Positions 1-8,434 of a stretch of DNA of 38,007 nt are shown piece after piece (the stretch's first letter is position 1; each line of letters begins with the position of its first letter). Position numbers and translations under genes: made by a program. The stretch is from Planctomycetota bacterium (GTDB lineage: Bacteria > Planctomycetota > UBA1135 > GCA-002686595), in assembly GCA_021413885.1 (NCBI GenBank), contig JAIOPM010000050.1:1-38007 (forward strand), in the 5' to 3' direction. The notes below the pieces were generated by a model. That model was not told where the DNA came from. It saw only the letters and a program-made list of their open reading frames with translations, and did no database searches.

Positions 1-735
1 GTGGTACGTGACGATCGGCCGACCTTGCAGGCCGTGCGCGAGCTTCAGCCAACCGCCGAGCGAGTCCTCGAGTTGCTTCGACTTCAGGAATTCGTCGAGG
101 CTATTTTGGCGAGCGAGCCGCGCGAGCTTCTTGCCGCCGACCTGCTTGACGAGCTCCGCCCCGAACAACGCGTCGTCGACTTTCTGTTGGAAGGCGTCGA
201 GGCGAGTGCGGAACTCCGCCGCGTGCGCACTGTCGACCTTGCACAACCCCTCGCAGATGTTGGCCGCCATGTCCTTCGCGTTGAGGGGATCGAGCCAGAT
301 GTGCGGGTTGCCGTACGGGTGCACGTCGCCCCATTCACGCGAGAGCGTCGTCGGCAGCTCGAGCGTCGACACGCCGGCGGACGCGACGATCCGTCCGGGC
401 TGGCCCGTCTGGATCTTCGTGTTGCCGGAACCGGCGACGACCTTCTCGGCCCACATCTCGAGTTGCAAGCCGACTTCGATGAAGACGTCGGCGTCGCGCG
501 CGCGCTGCATCAACGTCGGCCGCGGCTCGACGTAGTGCGGATCCTGGCGAGCGTCGGCGAGCGCGTGCACGTCGACGCGGTCGCCACCGATCTGTTTCGC
601 GAAGTCGGCGAGCACGCCGAGCGTCGTGACGACGCGCAGCGGCGGCGTTTTCGCATCCTGCGCGAAGGCGGAGGAACCGCCGAGTCCGCAAGCGAGGAGG
701 AGAGTCGTGATTCGTCCGATGGTTTGGAATTGCAT
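1..735 (-). CDS. znuA: Zinc/manganese ABC transporter substrate-binding protein (ZnuA/TroA type), 3' end outside window
   Basis: Periplasmic metal-binding lipoprotein-like or soluble receptor that hands Zn2+ or Mn2+ to an ABC importer. The first 245 residues are present and no stop is reached before base 1. A signal peptide ends near residue 25 (SSAFA then QD). The family metal ligands are visible: His67 in DPHYVEP, His145 in NPHIWLDP, and His245 in VTYH, which is the last codon in the window. The start is the ATG at 735, preceded by GAAGGA about 9 nt upstream. Only 14 nt separate it from the upstream barrel gene, so the two are almost certainly co-transcribed. Transporter genes znuB/znuC would be expected beyond the left edge. 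The family is clear; zinc rather than manganese is inferred from the His-rich neighbour. Confidence 0.9.
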   Translation of the reverse strand, partial: MQFQTIGRITTLLLACGLGGSSAFAQDAKTPPLRVVTTLGVLADFAKQIGGDRVDVHALADARQDPHYVEPRPTLMQRARDADVFIEVGLQLEMWAEKVVAGSGNTKIQTGQPGRIVASAGVSTLELPTTLSREWGDVHPYGNPHIWLDPLNAKDMAANICEGLCKVDSAHAAEFRTRLDAFQQKVDDALFGAELVKQVGGKKLARLARQNSLDEFLKSKQLEDSLGGWLKLAHGLQGRPIVTYH

Positions 736-749
736 GTCGTCGTTCCTTC

Positions 750-2033
750 TCAGCGATTGACCCAATAGGGCTCGGTCGGGTGTGACCCGAAGACCATGTT
801 CATCTCGATCAAAGCGGTATCGCGGCCGTCGAGCCGCGCCACGTCGCTCTCCGCGTGCTCGAGGCCGAGGCGGAAGCGCAGGAATTCGGTCGTGTAGTAA
901 GTGAGGTACGCGCCGACCGTGTCGGTCGAAAGATTGGAGTCGGCGAGCTCCTCCGCGTGGTCGAAGCGCAGCCCGAAGTACGTGTTCTGCGAGAACTGGT
1001 ACTGCGACCACAGGTAGTAGCCGCTCGGGTGATCCGACGTGTTCGGATCGTCGAGCGCGGCGCCGAAGAACTCGCCGCCGAGCAGGAACGAATGCCATTC
1101 GCCGCCCGCGAGCGGTTTGTACTTGTAGGTGACGTCGAGTCCGTAGAGCGCATGATCCGAGTCGCCGTTCCACGCGGACGCGCCGAGGTCGAGGCTCTGC
1201 GAGTCGGAGAGTTCGTTGAACCAGTCGACGTGACCGAGCGTGGCGAGGTTCGAGCCGCTGCCCGTGTCGTCGATCGGGATGTCGCCGCCGTCGAGCAACG
1301 CGACCGACGCCTGCAACGTGCTCGACTCGCTCGGGCTCGGCAGGAAGAACTGGCCGGCGACGCCGTTCTGCACGTAACTGTCGTTGCCGAGGAAATTGGT
1401 CAGCGCGCGCGGATAGCTCGGTTGCGGCAGGTCGTGCAGGTGGATCTTGTTGAAGCGGCCGAACTCTTCGTGGAAGCGTCCGACCTGGAGTTTCAAACCG
1501 CCGGGCGCGGTGTCGAAGATCGGGAGCTTCTTCAGCGTGAAGTACCCCTCTTCGATCGAGGTCTCGAACTCGTTCGGTGACGGACTCTCGACGCTGAGGA
1601 TCACCACGGCGTCGGCCCACGGATCGATCGGTGCGCGCATGTCGAACTCGACCTCGCGCAAGTTCATCCGGCTGTCGATGCGCGATCCGGCGGGATCGTC
1701 TTCCGCGAAGACCTTCGTGTCGTCCGCGCGTCCGAGGAAGTTGCCGAAGACGGTGATCTGCGGGTTGAAGACGTTGTTGGATTGCCCGGACTTGGATTGA
1801 GCCGCGGACTTCGCGGCCGCGACTTCCTTCTCGAGGGTCGCGATCTGGAACTTCAGATCCTCGATCTCGTCGGAATTCGAGCTCTCGAGTTGGTCGAGGC
1901 GCTTCTTGAGGTCATCGAGATTCGTCTGAGCTTGCGGAGTCGTGTCCTGACGCGCGTCCTGCGCGAAGGTGATCGCCGGCGCGATCACGAATACGAATCC
2001 GGCGAGAGAGCTGCCGGCGGAAAGGCATTGCAT
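750..2033 (-). CDS. Outer-membrane beta-barrel (porin-like) protein with N-terminal coiled coil
   Basis: A 427-residue exported protein. The signal peptide covers residues 1-24 (ending ITFA). A heptad-like coiled coil follows at about 38-78 (DDLKKRLDQLESS and onward). From about residue 88 to the end come alternating amphipathic strands rich in Gly, Asp and aromatic residues, such as LKLQVGRFHEEFGRFNKIHL and YLWSQYQFSQNTYFGLRFDH. This layout matches planctomycete and gamma-proteobacterial barrel proteins found beside zinc importers. It is placed directly between a His-rich exported protein and the ZnuA-like gene, which suggests it is the outer-membrane pore for metal entry. The ATG at 2033 has no strong ribosome site. 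It ends in YWVNR rather than a terminal Phe. The barrel call is firm; the substrate is inferred from context only. Confidence 0.75.
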   Translation of the reverse strand: MQCLSAGSSLAGFVFVIAPAITFAQDARQDTTPQAQTNLDDLKKRLDQLESSNSDEIEDLKFQIATLEKEVAAAKSAAQSKSGQSNNVFNPQITVFGNFLGRADDTKVFAEDDPAGSRIDSRMNLREVEFDMRAPIDPWADAVVILSVESPSPNEFETSIEEGYFTLKKLPIFDTAPGGLKLQVGRFHEEFGRFNKIHLHDLPQPSYPRALTNFLGNDSYVQNGVAGQFFLPSPSESSTLQASVALLDGGDIPIDDTGSGSNLATLGHVDWFNELSDSQSLDLGASAWNGDSDHALYGLDVTYKYKPLAGGEWHSFLLGGEFFGAALDDPNTSDHPSGYYLWSQYQFSQNTYFGLRFDHAEELADSNLSTDTVGAYLTYYTTEFLRFRLGLEHAESDVARLDGRDTALIEMNMVFGSHPTEPYWVNR

Positions 2034-2186
2034 GGCTGGGGCCTGAGAAAGAGTTTCGGAAACGAAGGTCGTTCGAACGGGCGCGGAGCGAGTTCTCGCT
2101 CGGTTCCGCGCGAGCCGCGCGCTTCGTGATCGAAAGCGTGCGCGGCAGCGACGCGGCGAAATCGCCGGTCGCGTCGTCAGGATCGT

Positions 2187-2612
2187 TCAGACGACCGTCG
2201 GAGGCCCACGCGCCGGCGTGGAACGAATCCGAGCTTCGCGCACCGGAGTCGCGTACGCGACTTCCGAGCACGGTGACTCGAGCACCGGCGCCGCGACGCC
2301 GAACAACGCGTCCGGAGCGAGCAATCGCTCGCCACGCGAGACCAGCACGATGCCGCAGTGCTCGTGCGCACCTTCGCTCGTCCCAGGCGCCGAACGCACG
2401 CGCGGCGCCGCATCGTCGGAACTCGCGGCGTGCTCGTGCACCGTCGACGCGTCCGCGTCGTGCACCCATTCGCCGTGCGCCGCGCACAACGTGTGCGACA
2501 CGGTGACGTCGTGCGCGAAGCTCGCGAAGTAGCCCGACACGAACAGTAAGGCGAGCGCCAGCAGACGCAGGCTCGCGCTTCCGCGCCGGACTCGTTGGAA
2601 CGATCGGTTCAC
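2187..2612 (-). CDS. Small His-rich exported or membrane-anchored protein, putative metal binding
   Basis: 141 residues starting with GTG at 2612; no in-frame ATG lies nearby upstream. A basic N-terminus (RSFQRVRRG) is followed by a hydrophobic helix at about 14-33, acting as signal peptide or anchor. The following region has eight histidines between residues 34 and 85 (H34, H40, H46, H51, H59, H61, H83, H85) plus Cys43, Cys86 and acidic residues. Motifs such as HGEWVHD and HEHCG look like metal-chelating loops. It is first in the operon that continues with the barrel and the substrate-binding protein. A periplasmic zinc chaperone or sensor role is inferred from composition and position; I do not recognise a named family. 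Confidence 0.6.
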   Translation of the reverse strand: MNRSFQRVRRGSASLRLLALALLFVSGYFASFAHDVTVSHTLCAAHGEWVHDADASTVHEHAASSDDAAPRVRSAPGTSEGAHEHCGIVLVSRGERLLAPDALFGVAAPVLESPCSEVAYATPVREARIRSTPARGPPTVV

Positions 2613-2651
2613 TGGCTTCGCATCGAACGCCGAGGCGTACGAGGCCGAGCC

Positions 2652-2680
2652 ATTGCGCGCGAGCGCGAGCCGTCTGTCAA
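2652..2680 (-). promoter_or_regulatory. Candidate sigma-70 promoter of the metal-uptake operon
   Basis: On the minus strand a perfect TTGACA (2680-2675) is followed after 17 nt by CGCAAT (2657-2652), a -10 box matching TATAAT in its last three positions. Transcription would begin near 2645, about 33 nt before the GTG at 2612. The -35 box is ideal and the -10 is weak, as would fit an operon needing an activator or derepression. I could not recognise a Zur-like operator. Confidence 0.4.
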
Positions 2681-2875
2681 CCCGCGAGGTCGACGCGGGG
2701 TCGCGAAGACAGACCGCTTACGTCGCGCCGCGCGCGCTTCCGGCGACCGCCGCGAGGCCCTCAAACGGGTCCGACGCCGTCCGCGGCGATTCGCGAACGG
2801 CGTCGGCCGAAGGACTCGAGCCTTCGAAGTTGCACGCTTCTTCGGCGGCAAGAGGAAGCGCCACCGCCGCAAACG

Positions 2876-3166
2876 TCACGCGTCGTCGGTGGCGTAGCGA
2901 ATCAACCGCTCGCAGCGAGCTCGGGCCGACGGCCGCAACTGCAACGCCGTGTCCCAGTCCTCCAGGAACTCGCGCGCGAAGAAGACCTCGATGAAATACG
3001 ACAGGCCGTCACGATCCAGTGCATCCGGCACACCTGGCTGGAAAGGTGCGATGGGAAACGACACAGCAGACGACTCCATGCTCGACGGCTTGGCCGCGTG
3101 GATCACGAGATCGTCGTCCACGTCGCCGAGTCTCTCGACGATCTCGAGGAGCGTTGCCGCGACCAT
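2876..3166 (-). CDS. Small conserved-type protein of unknown function, third gene of the membrane-protein trio
   Basis: A 96-residue cytosolic-looking protein starting at the ATG at 3166. The start overlaps the stop of the upstream membrane gene as TGATG, a classic translational-coupling arrangement. The sequence is acidic in the first part (EIVERLGDVDDDLVIHA), has a Pro-rich middle (FPIAPFQPGVPDALD) and ends in a charged helix-rich tail (FFAREFLEDWDTALQ). There is no signal peptide and no membrane helix. I do not recognise the family. The strict coupling suggests it works in stoichiometry with the two paralogous membrane proteins upstream. The longer open frame continuing upstream to 4627 in this phase is a base-composition shadow. 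Confidence 0.75.
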   Translation of the reverse strand: MVAATLLEIVERLGDVDDDLVIHAAKPSSMESSAVSFPIAPFQPGVPDALDRDGLSYFIEVFFAREFLEDWDTALQLRPSARARCERLIRYATDDA

Positions 3167-3834
3167 CAGAGCGCTCGGAACGCCTTCGCCGCCAATGCGA
3201 GCGCGGTCCACAGCAGGCTCGTGTACGGATTCTCGTCCAGCGCTTTCTCGCGGAAGAACTCGGTCGGCACGCGCGGGTCGCCGACGAACGGCCGCAGCAG
3301 CGACGCGACCTTGATCGCGACGAACGTGTAGAGCAGGAGCCACGCGGCGAGACCGAGCTTGTGTCGCGCATCGCGCGCGATCAACGGTCGATAATGGCGC
3401 GCGAGCGTCAGCTGCGCCGCGAGCGAAGCGACGGCGAACGTCAACGCGTTCAGCAGCAACGCGAACGGATAGCTCGGCTCGCACCAATAGGCGAGCGCGG
3501 TGACCGGCGCGAAGCTCGCGAGGCACAACGCCAAGGTCCCTTGCGCGCACAGGAGCCCGCGGCACGCCGCCGCGAAATCCGCGCGCAGCCCGAACACCGC
3601 GTTCATCACGAAGAAGTTCGGCAGGCAGATGCTGAACGCGACGCCGAGCAGCAGAGGAACCTTGAGCGCGGCATACAAAGCCTGCAGCTCGCGCCCTTGG
3701 AACGCGCCCATGACGGCGCCGTAGAGCACGCCGCTCGCGCCGACCAACGCGCCGAAGCGCAGCCACGGCAGACGCGCGTTGCCGACGGCGAACGAGCCCT
3801 CGGCGCGCAGCAGCGCATCGGCGTCGGCGAACAC
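3166..3834 (-). CDS. Multi-pass membrane protein, paralogue of the preceding gene
   Basis: 222 residues with a GTG start at 3834, only 3 nt after the upstream stop. About six hydrophobic segments are visible, for example GVLYGAVMGAF, KVPLLLGVAFSICLPNFFV, TLALCLASFAPVTALAY and WLLLYTFVAIKVASLLRPFVG. The pattern follows its neighbour step by step: YG.VMG, KVPLLL, LAS..PVTA, LLNA and a final LRPFVG.P..P, so the two arose by duplication. Similar proteins appear in planctomycete and other genomes, sometimes under the label actin-binding WH2 domain-containing protein; that label is from memory and nothing here supports actin binding. Function unknown. Confidence 0.8.
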   Translation of the reverse strand: MFADADALLRAEGSFAVGNARLPWLRFGALVGASGVLYGAVMGAFQGRELQALYAALKVPLLLGVAFSICLPNFFVMNAVFGLRADFAAACRGLLCAQGTLALCLASFAPVTALAYWCEPSYPFALLLNALTFAVASLAAQLTLARHYRPLIARDARHKLGLAAWLLLYTFVAIKVASLLRPFVGDPRVPTEFFREKALDENPYTSLLWTALALAAKAFRAL

Positions 3835-3837
3835 CGT

Positions 3838-4557
3838 TCACTCCAACGCGAAGCGCAACGCCTCGAGCAGTCCGCGGAAGATGTTCGACGTCGGACCGCG
3901 CAACCATTGGAACGGCAGGTTGGGCGCGCCGACGAACGGCCGCAGGATCCAACCCATCTGCGCCCCGACGATCGCATACGTCATCAACCAGATCGCGAGC
4001 ACGCGTCCCGCGCGCGGCCGCACGCGCTCGACGCCGCCGATCGGCGCGACCGGATCGTACGTGTACACCTCGCGCATCGCGCGCCATAGGAAGGTCAGTC
4101 CGACGCAACCGGCGATCGTGAAGAACGCGGCGTTGAGCAATTGCATGAAGGCGTGGCTGCGCGTGCTCAACGTGAAGAACGCTGTCACGGGTCCGAGGCT
4201 CGCGAGCACCGCGAGGTTGACCGCGGTCGAAGCGAGCAACAGTCGCAACGTCTCGCGGAAACGCAGCCGCGAATTCGCGAGCGCGGAGAACACGTACAGC
4301 GACGGATACGTGACCAGCAACGTCGCGAGGAAGAGCAACGGCACCTTGACCGTCGTCGAAGCGAGCTGGAGCACGCCGTCGGGCCGCGTGTACAGTGCCG
4401 GGTAGAGCCCCATGCAAACGCCATAGAGCGCGCCGAGCACGAGACACGCGAGCACCAACGTCCAGGTCGAGACGCCCATCTTCCCGGTGCGCAGTTGCTC
4501 GCCCTGGGTGTGTTCGCCCCGCAGCAACCGATCGACGTCGTTCCACAAGCCGGCCAT
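3838..4557 (-). CDS. Multi-pass membrane protein, first gene of a tandem paralogous pair
   Basis: 239 residues from the ATG at 4557, preceded by AGAGGG at a good ribosome-site distance. A short charged N-terminus (DVDRLLRGEHTQGE) precedes six hydrophobic segments, including VLACLVLGALYGVCMG, KVPLLFLATLLVTYPSLYVF and LWLMTYAIVGAQMGWILRPF-like helices near the end. It shares with the downstream gene the motifs YG.(C/V)MG, KVPLL, ASLGPVTAFF and ILRPFVGAPNLPF. The two, together with the 96-residue gene, form one operon with 3-nt spacing and a TGATG overlap. The pair may assemble as a heteromer; this is inference. Confidence 0.8.
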   Translation of the reverse strand: MAGLWNDVDRLLRGEHTQGEQLRTGKMGVSTWTLVLACLVLGALYGVCMGLYPALYTRPDGVLQLASTTVKVPLLFLATLLVTYPSLYVFSALANSRLRFRETLRLLLASTAVNLAVLASLGPVTAFFTLSTRSHAFMQLLNAAFFTIAGCVGLTFLWRAMREVYTYDPVAPIGGVERVRPRAGRVLAIWLMTYAIVGAQMGWILRPFVGAPNLPFQWLRGPTSNIFRGLLEALRFALE

Positions 4558-4673
4558 CGAGCCCTCTCTTCCCACGCGAGTCGCGTGCGCGACGAGAACG
4601 AGCTCGGGAAGCGCCCCGCGCCCGCATCGGAGCTCGATCGTAGTCGAACGAGCGACGACGCGCGCGCGGCGGG

Positions 4674-6077
4674 CTAGAACGACACGCGCACGACGTTGCT
4701 GACGAAGCACTCGCTCTTCTGGAAGACCTGCACGCGCATCGAGACGCCGGTGAGACTCGAAGGCACCTTCCACGTCAACGTCGCGTGCCCGGTCGCGTCG
4801 ACCGGCGCACTCGCGACGACGCGCGGCGCCTTCATCGCGAGGCCCATCGAGCCGCAACCTTCGATCGTCGCGTAGCCGCGATCGAGCGGATCGTCGGCGT
4901 CGGCGGCGAGGATCGCGAGCGCTCCCGGCGTCGCGCCGGAAACCTGCAGCGTGTTGACGGAGCCGGCGGTGCCTGGCGTGAGCGCGGAAGCCGTCAGGTT
5001 CGCCGGCGTGAGCAGGATCGGACGTAGCTGCGGACCGAGCACGGCGGGAGGGAGCGCCGACGTGATCGCGACCGCGCCGATCTGTCCCGCATCGTTGAGG
5101 CTGTGTGCACCGAAGAACTGCGACCACGTCTTGCCCGGTCCGATGTCGGGGATCAGCGGTGCGAGCTCGCGGATCGAGCCGTCGGGCCCCCACAAGACGT
5201 CGGCCTGTCCTTGCGCGTTCGGCGCGTAGCCGAGGATCCAACCCGACGAATTGATGTCGTTGGCGGAGACGTTGAACGGAAACCCCGCGACGCCGAGGCC
5301 CGTGAGCTCGGTCATGCCGCTCGCCGCCGTCCAAAGGAACGCATGTTCGTGTCCGCCGATGACACTCGCGCCAACAACACGACCGCCGTCGTTGATCGCC
5401 CGCGGCAGCACGTTGCCCTTGTTCAACGGGTCGAGGCTGCCGAGCGACGTGAGCACGCCGTTCTCCCATAGGAAGCCGCGCAACGTGCCCGCGGCATCGC
5501 TCCGCCAGCCCACGACCTGATTGCTTGCGTTGATGCCGGAGGCGCTTGTCAGATCGGCGACGAAGCTCGGAGCGAGACTTGGATCCCACATGATCGCTCT
5601 GAGGCCGCTGCCGGGACCGCCGCCGACACCGACGATCCAACCCGCGGAGTTGATCGCTCGCGGAATGCCTTGGAAACCGAGCGGGCCGTGAATCTCTTCG
5701 GCCGCGCCCGACGTCCAGCGATAGCCCTGCGACATGAACGACGCCGTGCCGAACAGGCCGACGACGGTGCCGGAATCGTTGACGTCGACGCCGTTGAAAC
5801 TGGTCCACGGTTGCCCGACCGGGGGATTGGGCGTCATAGATTTCTTCGGCGACCAAACGAACCCGAGGTTCGGGAGCGGTCCGACGTTCGTGACCGTCCA
5901 ACCGGTCGCGAAACCGGTGTTGGAGAGCGCGACGTCGAACGTGTCCCCCGGCCGCGTGCCGCCGAGGTTGGTCAGCGTGTATTGCTGCGCCTGGGCCTGA
6001 ACCGACGCGGCGAGACAGAGCGAAGCGGCGACGAACGCGCCGAGGAACGACGAGCGGGACCCGTTGAGTTGGAGCAT
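4674..6077 (-). CDS. Secreted HAF-repeat protein with lineage-type C-terminal domain
   Basis: 467 residues from the ATG at 6077, chosen because it begins a proper signal peptide (LGAFVAASLCLAASVQAQA). An upstream in-frame start at 6365 would only add low-complexity sequence. Residues about 33-340 carry repeated blocks of the HAF type, recognisable as D-(I/V)N-x-x-G-x-(I/V)-VG followed by a hydrophobic-aromatic strand: VDVNDSGTVVGLFG, AINSAGWIVGVGGG, GINASNQVVGWRSD, AINDGGRVVGAS...HEHAFLW, DINSSGWILGY and SLNDAGQIGAV. The last ~110 residues (from LTPGTAGSVNTLQVSGATPG to the terminal VSNVVRVSF) look like a separate domain that I recall at the end of many secreted planctomycete proteins. It is probably an extracellular surface protein; no enzymatic motif is seen. 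Confidence 0.8.
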   Translation of the reverse strand: MLQLNGSRSSFLGAFVAASLCLAASVQAQAQQYTLTNLGGTRPGDTFDVALSNTGFATGWTVTNVGPLPNLGFVWSPKKSMTPNPPVGQPWTSFNGVDVNDSGTVVGLFGTASFMSQGYRWTSGAAEEIHGPLGFQGIPRAINSAGWIVGVGGGPGSGLRAIMWDPSLAPSFVADLTSASGINASNQVVGWRSDAAGTLRGFLWENGVLTSLGSLDPLNKGNVLPRAINDGGRVVGASVIGGHEHAFLWTAASGMTELTGLGVAGFPFNVSANDINSSGWILGYAPNAQGQADVLWGPDGSIRELAPLIPDIGPGKTWSQFFGAHSLNDAGQIGAVAITSALPPAVLGPQLRPILLTPANLTASALTPGTAGSVNTLQVSGATPGALAILAADADDPLDRGYATIEGCGSMGLAMKAPRVVASAPVDATGHATLTWKVPSSLTGVSMRVQVFQKSECFVSNVVRVSF

Positions 6078-6462
6078 CGTGGTGGCGAGCGAAGGAGCAG
6101 TGCGACGTCCGCCGTTTTCCTGCCACGGATCGGCGCCGCGGGAGAACACGCGACGCGCGCAGCGAGCGCAGGACAACGATCTTTGGAAAAGCATCGTCGA
6201 ACGCGCGGCACACCGCGGCGATACGCGCTCTCGACCGACGCGCGCGAACTCGCGACTAGAGTGGACGCCGCCGAACGGAAGAGACTTCCACGCCGAACTG
6301 GACCAGGTCTTCAGTGTGGGGGTGACGCGCGACGGCGCGCGCAAGGACGGCGAGCGTTGGCGCATCCTCTCGAGCGAAGCGCTCGGTTGGGAAAGTTGGG
6401 GCGGCGGCCACGCACCGCCCTTCGCTGATTGGAAGTCTCGAGTGTCGTGGGCGCGCGAGCTC
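6078..6462. other. Intergenic region without a convincing gene
   Basis: 385 bases between two minus-strand genes. Frames are open on several phases but show no recognisable protein. The right end holds a GC hairpin described separately; the rest presumably holds the promoter of the HAF-repeat gene, but I see no clear -35/-10 pair. Confidence 0.5.
6393..6420 (-). terminator. Candidate terminator hairpin after the 6463-7023 gene
   Basis: A 6-bp GGGCGG/CCGCCC stem (6420-6415 with 6404-6399 on the minus strand) has a 10-nt loop and lies 43 nt past the stop codon. The following sequence CAACTTTCCC is only weakly T-rich, so this may be a Rho-assisted or decay-blocking hairpin rather than a full intrinsic terminator. 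Confidence 0.3.
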
Positions 6463-7023
6463 CTACATCAACTTCGGCCAGAGCCAGGCGAACACCGCAC
6501 CGGTGGCGAGCGCGTAGAGGATTCCGTCGAGGACGAATTTCGCGGTGACGCCCCAGCTCAGCCCTTTCCAAATCGAATCGGTGACGCTCGAGAAACCGAA
6601 TCCGAGCAGCGCCACCGTCGTCGCGACGCGGAAGACCGCCATGAATTGGGCGCCGTGCGCGAGGCTGAGCCCCGAGATGTAGCCGGTGAAGAAACAGATC
6701 ACGACGCAGAGCACGAACCATTGACCGAGCGCTTTGCCCATGCGCATCGGACCGCTCGGAATCACCGTCATCGAACCGACCGGACCGCGCACCATCTTCG
6801 CGGTCATCTCGGGTCCGCACATTTCCTTCATCGTGTCCGCGCAAGGGAAGCGATAGGAGCCGGGCTGCACGCCGCGCATCGCCTCGAGGATCTTGTCCTC
6901 GCCCGGCAATTTGACGTAGTCGTGCTTGTGGTACTGCAGCGCCATGTGGATCAACGAGCTGACGACGAACACGGCAACAGCGGCGACCAAGATCGGAAGC
7001 CAAAGATCAGCGACGGCGGTCAT
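6463..7023 (-). CDS. Conserved multi-pass membrane protein of unknown function
   Basis: 186 residues from the ATG at 7023, with an excellent ribosome site (AAGGAGAG) just upstream; longer in-frame starts are less likely. The N-terminal helix (LPILVAAVAVFVVSSLIHMAL) is followed by a polar segment HKHDYVKLPGEDKILEAM. Then comes a conserved-looking soluble stretch with Cys (FPCADTMKEMCGPEMTAK) and a Gly/Pro-rich MTVIPSGPMRMGKALGQWF. Three or four further membrane helices occupy the rest. I recall close relatives in many bacteria, always as hypothetical proteins with the same YHKxDYxKLPxE start. No function is assigned. The upstream leader carries a hairpin (see next feature). Confidence 0.8.
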   Translation of the reverse strand: MTAVADLWLPILVAAVAVFVVSSLIHMALQYHKHDYVKLPGEDKILEAMRGVQPGSYRFPCADTMKEMCGPEMTAKMVRGPVGSMTVIPSGPMRMGKALGQWFVLCVVICFFTGYISGLSLAHGAQFMAVFRVATTVALLGFGFSSVTDSIWKGLSWGVTAKFVLDGILYALATGAVFAWLWPKLM

Positions 7024-7044
7024 GTTTCTCTCCTTGGGTAGTTT

Positions 7045-7074
7045 CCCGAGCGAATCCCTCGGGGCGGGAGCATA
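7045..7074 (-). promoter_or_regulatory. Candidate -10 box and 5'-end hairpin of the 7023 gene
   Basis: On the minus strand TATGCT (7074-7069) resembles a -10 box. Immediately after it, CCCGAG (7063-7058) and CTCGGG (7050-7045) form a 6-bp stem with a 7-nt loop, ending about 20 nt before the start codon. If the -10 is right, the mRNA begins with this hairpin, as 5'-stabilising stems do. The -35 candidate (TTACAG, 18-nt spacing) is poor. Confidence 0.35.
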
Positions 7075-7108
7075 GCGAGCGCGCGGTCGCGTCTGTAATT
7101 GCCGCGTT

Positions 7109-8392
7109 TCACATCCAGACGACGAGGCTCCCGAGCGAGCCATGTATCCGCCAACGCATCTGTCCCGTGCGTCCGGAGAACACGCGCACTTCGCCGGTCT
7201 CGTGCGAGCGCGTGTTGTCGTTGCCGACCGCGAAATCCCCCATTGCGTCGCCGTCTAGATCGCCGAGTGCGACGACGCTCGCTCCGAAGTGCCAGAGGGC
7301 GCCCATAGCGCCTCGCAGGTAGAGCATCCGGCCATCGACACCCGACAGCACTCGGATGCGTCCTTCGCCAACGCCGTAGTCGGCGAAGCCGATCACCACA
7401 TCTTCGACTCCATCGCCGTTGACGTCGCCGAGGTTGGCCCAACTCGAGATCTGCGTGGCGCGCATCGCACGCTCGTCGAAGTCCCAATCTTCGAAGTCGA
7501 GCGTCGGCAACGAGGCTCCGTCGGACGAAGAGAAGCGCTCGATCGAACTCCCGCGGATCATCCAGAGTTGCTGTTCGGGTGTGCACGAAGAATTGGCGAC
7601 GAGCAAGACACCTCGTGCACGCGAGAGCGCTTCGTCGAGCGCATCCGGCGCCGCGCCCCGCCAGTCGCCGCGACCCGAGAGGATCCGAGCGCCGCCCTGA
7701 GACCACGCGCTCGTCTGCGACACGACGATCTCGTCGCGACCATCTCCGTCCAACTCGCCCAACCGTTCGATGTGCCTGCGAGTTCGATCACCGAGCGACG
7801 CGACCTCGCCGAGCGGACGACCGTCGCGACCGGAGAAGAATCTGACGCGCCCCGACGGCAACGAGGTTCCGGACGGGTGCGCGGCTCCGACCGCGAAGTC
7901 GCGCGCCCCGTCGCCGTCGAAGTCGCCGACGTCGGCAAGCGAGAGTCCGAAGAGATCGTCCGCGTAGGGCGACGCGACCTCGAACTTCCGACGACCCGTC
8001 GCGCCCGAGAACACGACCGCACTTCCGTAGCGCCGCGCCTTCGAGCCCATCGCTCCGACCACCCAATCGGGAACGCCGTCGTCGTCGACGTCGCCGAGCC
8101 CGCACGCGACGACACCGAAGCCGTCGCCCGGTTCGTCGCCGACCAGCGTCCGCAGGATCGCGCCGGTCACTCCCGACACCACCCACGCACGACCGAGGTG
8201 CGTGGCGGGCGGCGGATTCGTGCCCGAGTTGTTGCCCGCGTCGGCGATCAAGAGGTCCGCCGCTCCGTCGCGATCGACGTCACCGACGGCCGCGATGACG
8301 GGAACCAAGAGCGTGTGATCGTATTCGTAACAACACCGACCATCCGCGCCCTGGAAGAGCGAAGTCAGGAGCAGCTGCGTAACGAGCGCCAT
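7109..8392 (-). CDS. Secreted FG-GAP repeat (integrin alpha-like propeller) protein
   Basis: 427 residues from the ATG at 8392, which begins a short hydrophobic export sequence (MALVTQLLLTSLFQG). The open frame extends further upstream, but that part is arginine-rich and not signal-like. At least six FG-GAP blocks with calcium-binding-type loops are visible: GDVDRDGAADLLIADA, GDVDDDGVPDWVVGA, GDFDGDGARDFAVGAA, GELDGDGRDEIVVSQ, GDVNGDGVEDVVIGFA and GDLDGDAMGDFAVGN. Each is followed by a (V/I)xxxSGxxG strand, giving a beta-propeller. It is probably an extracellular protein; its partner is unknown. It is divergent from the sigma-factor fusion across a 117-bp spacer holding an inverted repeat, so co-regulation is possible. 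Confidence 0.8.
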   Translation of the reverse strand: MALVTQLLLTSLFQGADGRCCYEYDHTLLVPVIAAVGDVDRDGAADLLIADAGNNSGTNPPPATHLGRAWVVSGVTGAILRTLVGDEPGDGFGVVACGLGDVDDDGVPDWVVGAMGSKARRYGSAVVFSGATGRRKFEVASPYADDLFGLSLADVGDFDGDGARDFAVGAAHPSGTSLPSGRVRFFSGRDGRPLGEVASLGDRTRRHIERLGELDGDGRDEIVVSQTSAWSQGGARILSGRGDWRGAAPDALDEALSRARGVLLVANSSCTPEQQLWMIRGSSIERFSSSDGASLPTLDFEDWDFDERAMRATQISSWANLGDVNGDGVEDVVIGFADYGVGEGRIRVLSGVDGRMLYLRGAMGALWHFGASVVALGDLDGDAMGDFAVGNDNTRSHETGEVRVFSGRTGQMRWRIHGSLGSLVVWM

Positions 8393-8434
8393 GCCCGTTC
8401 TGGACACCGCGAGCTCGAACGCAACACGACTTCG

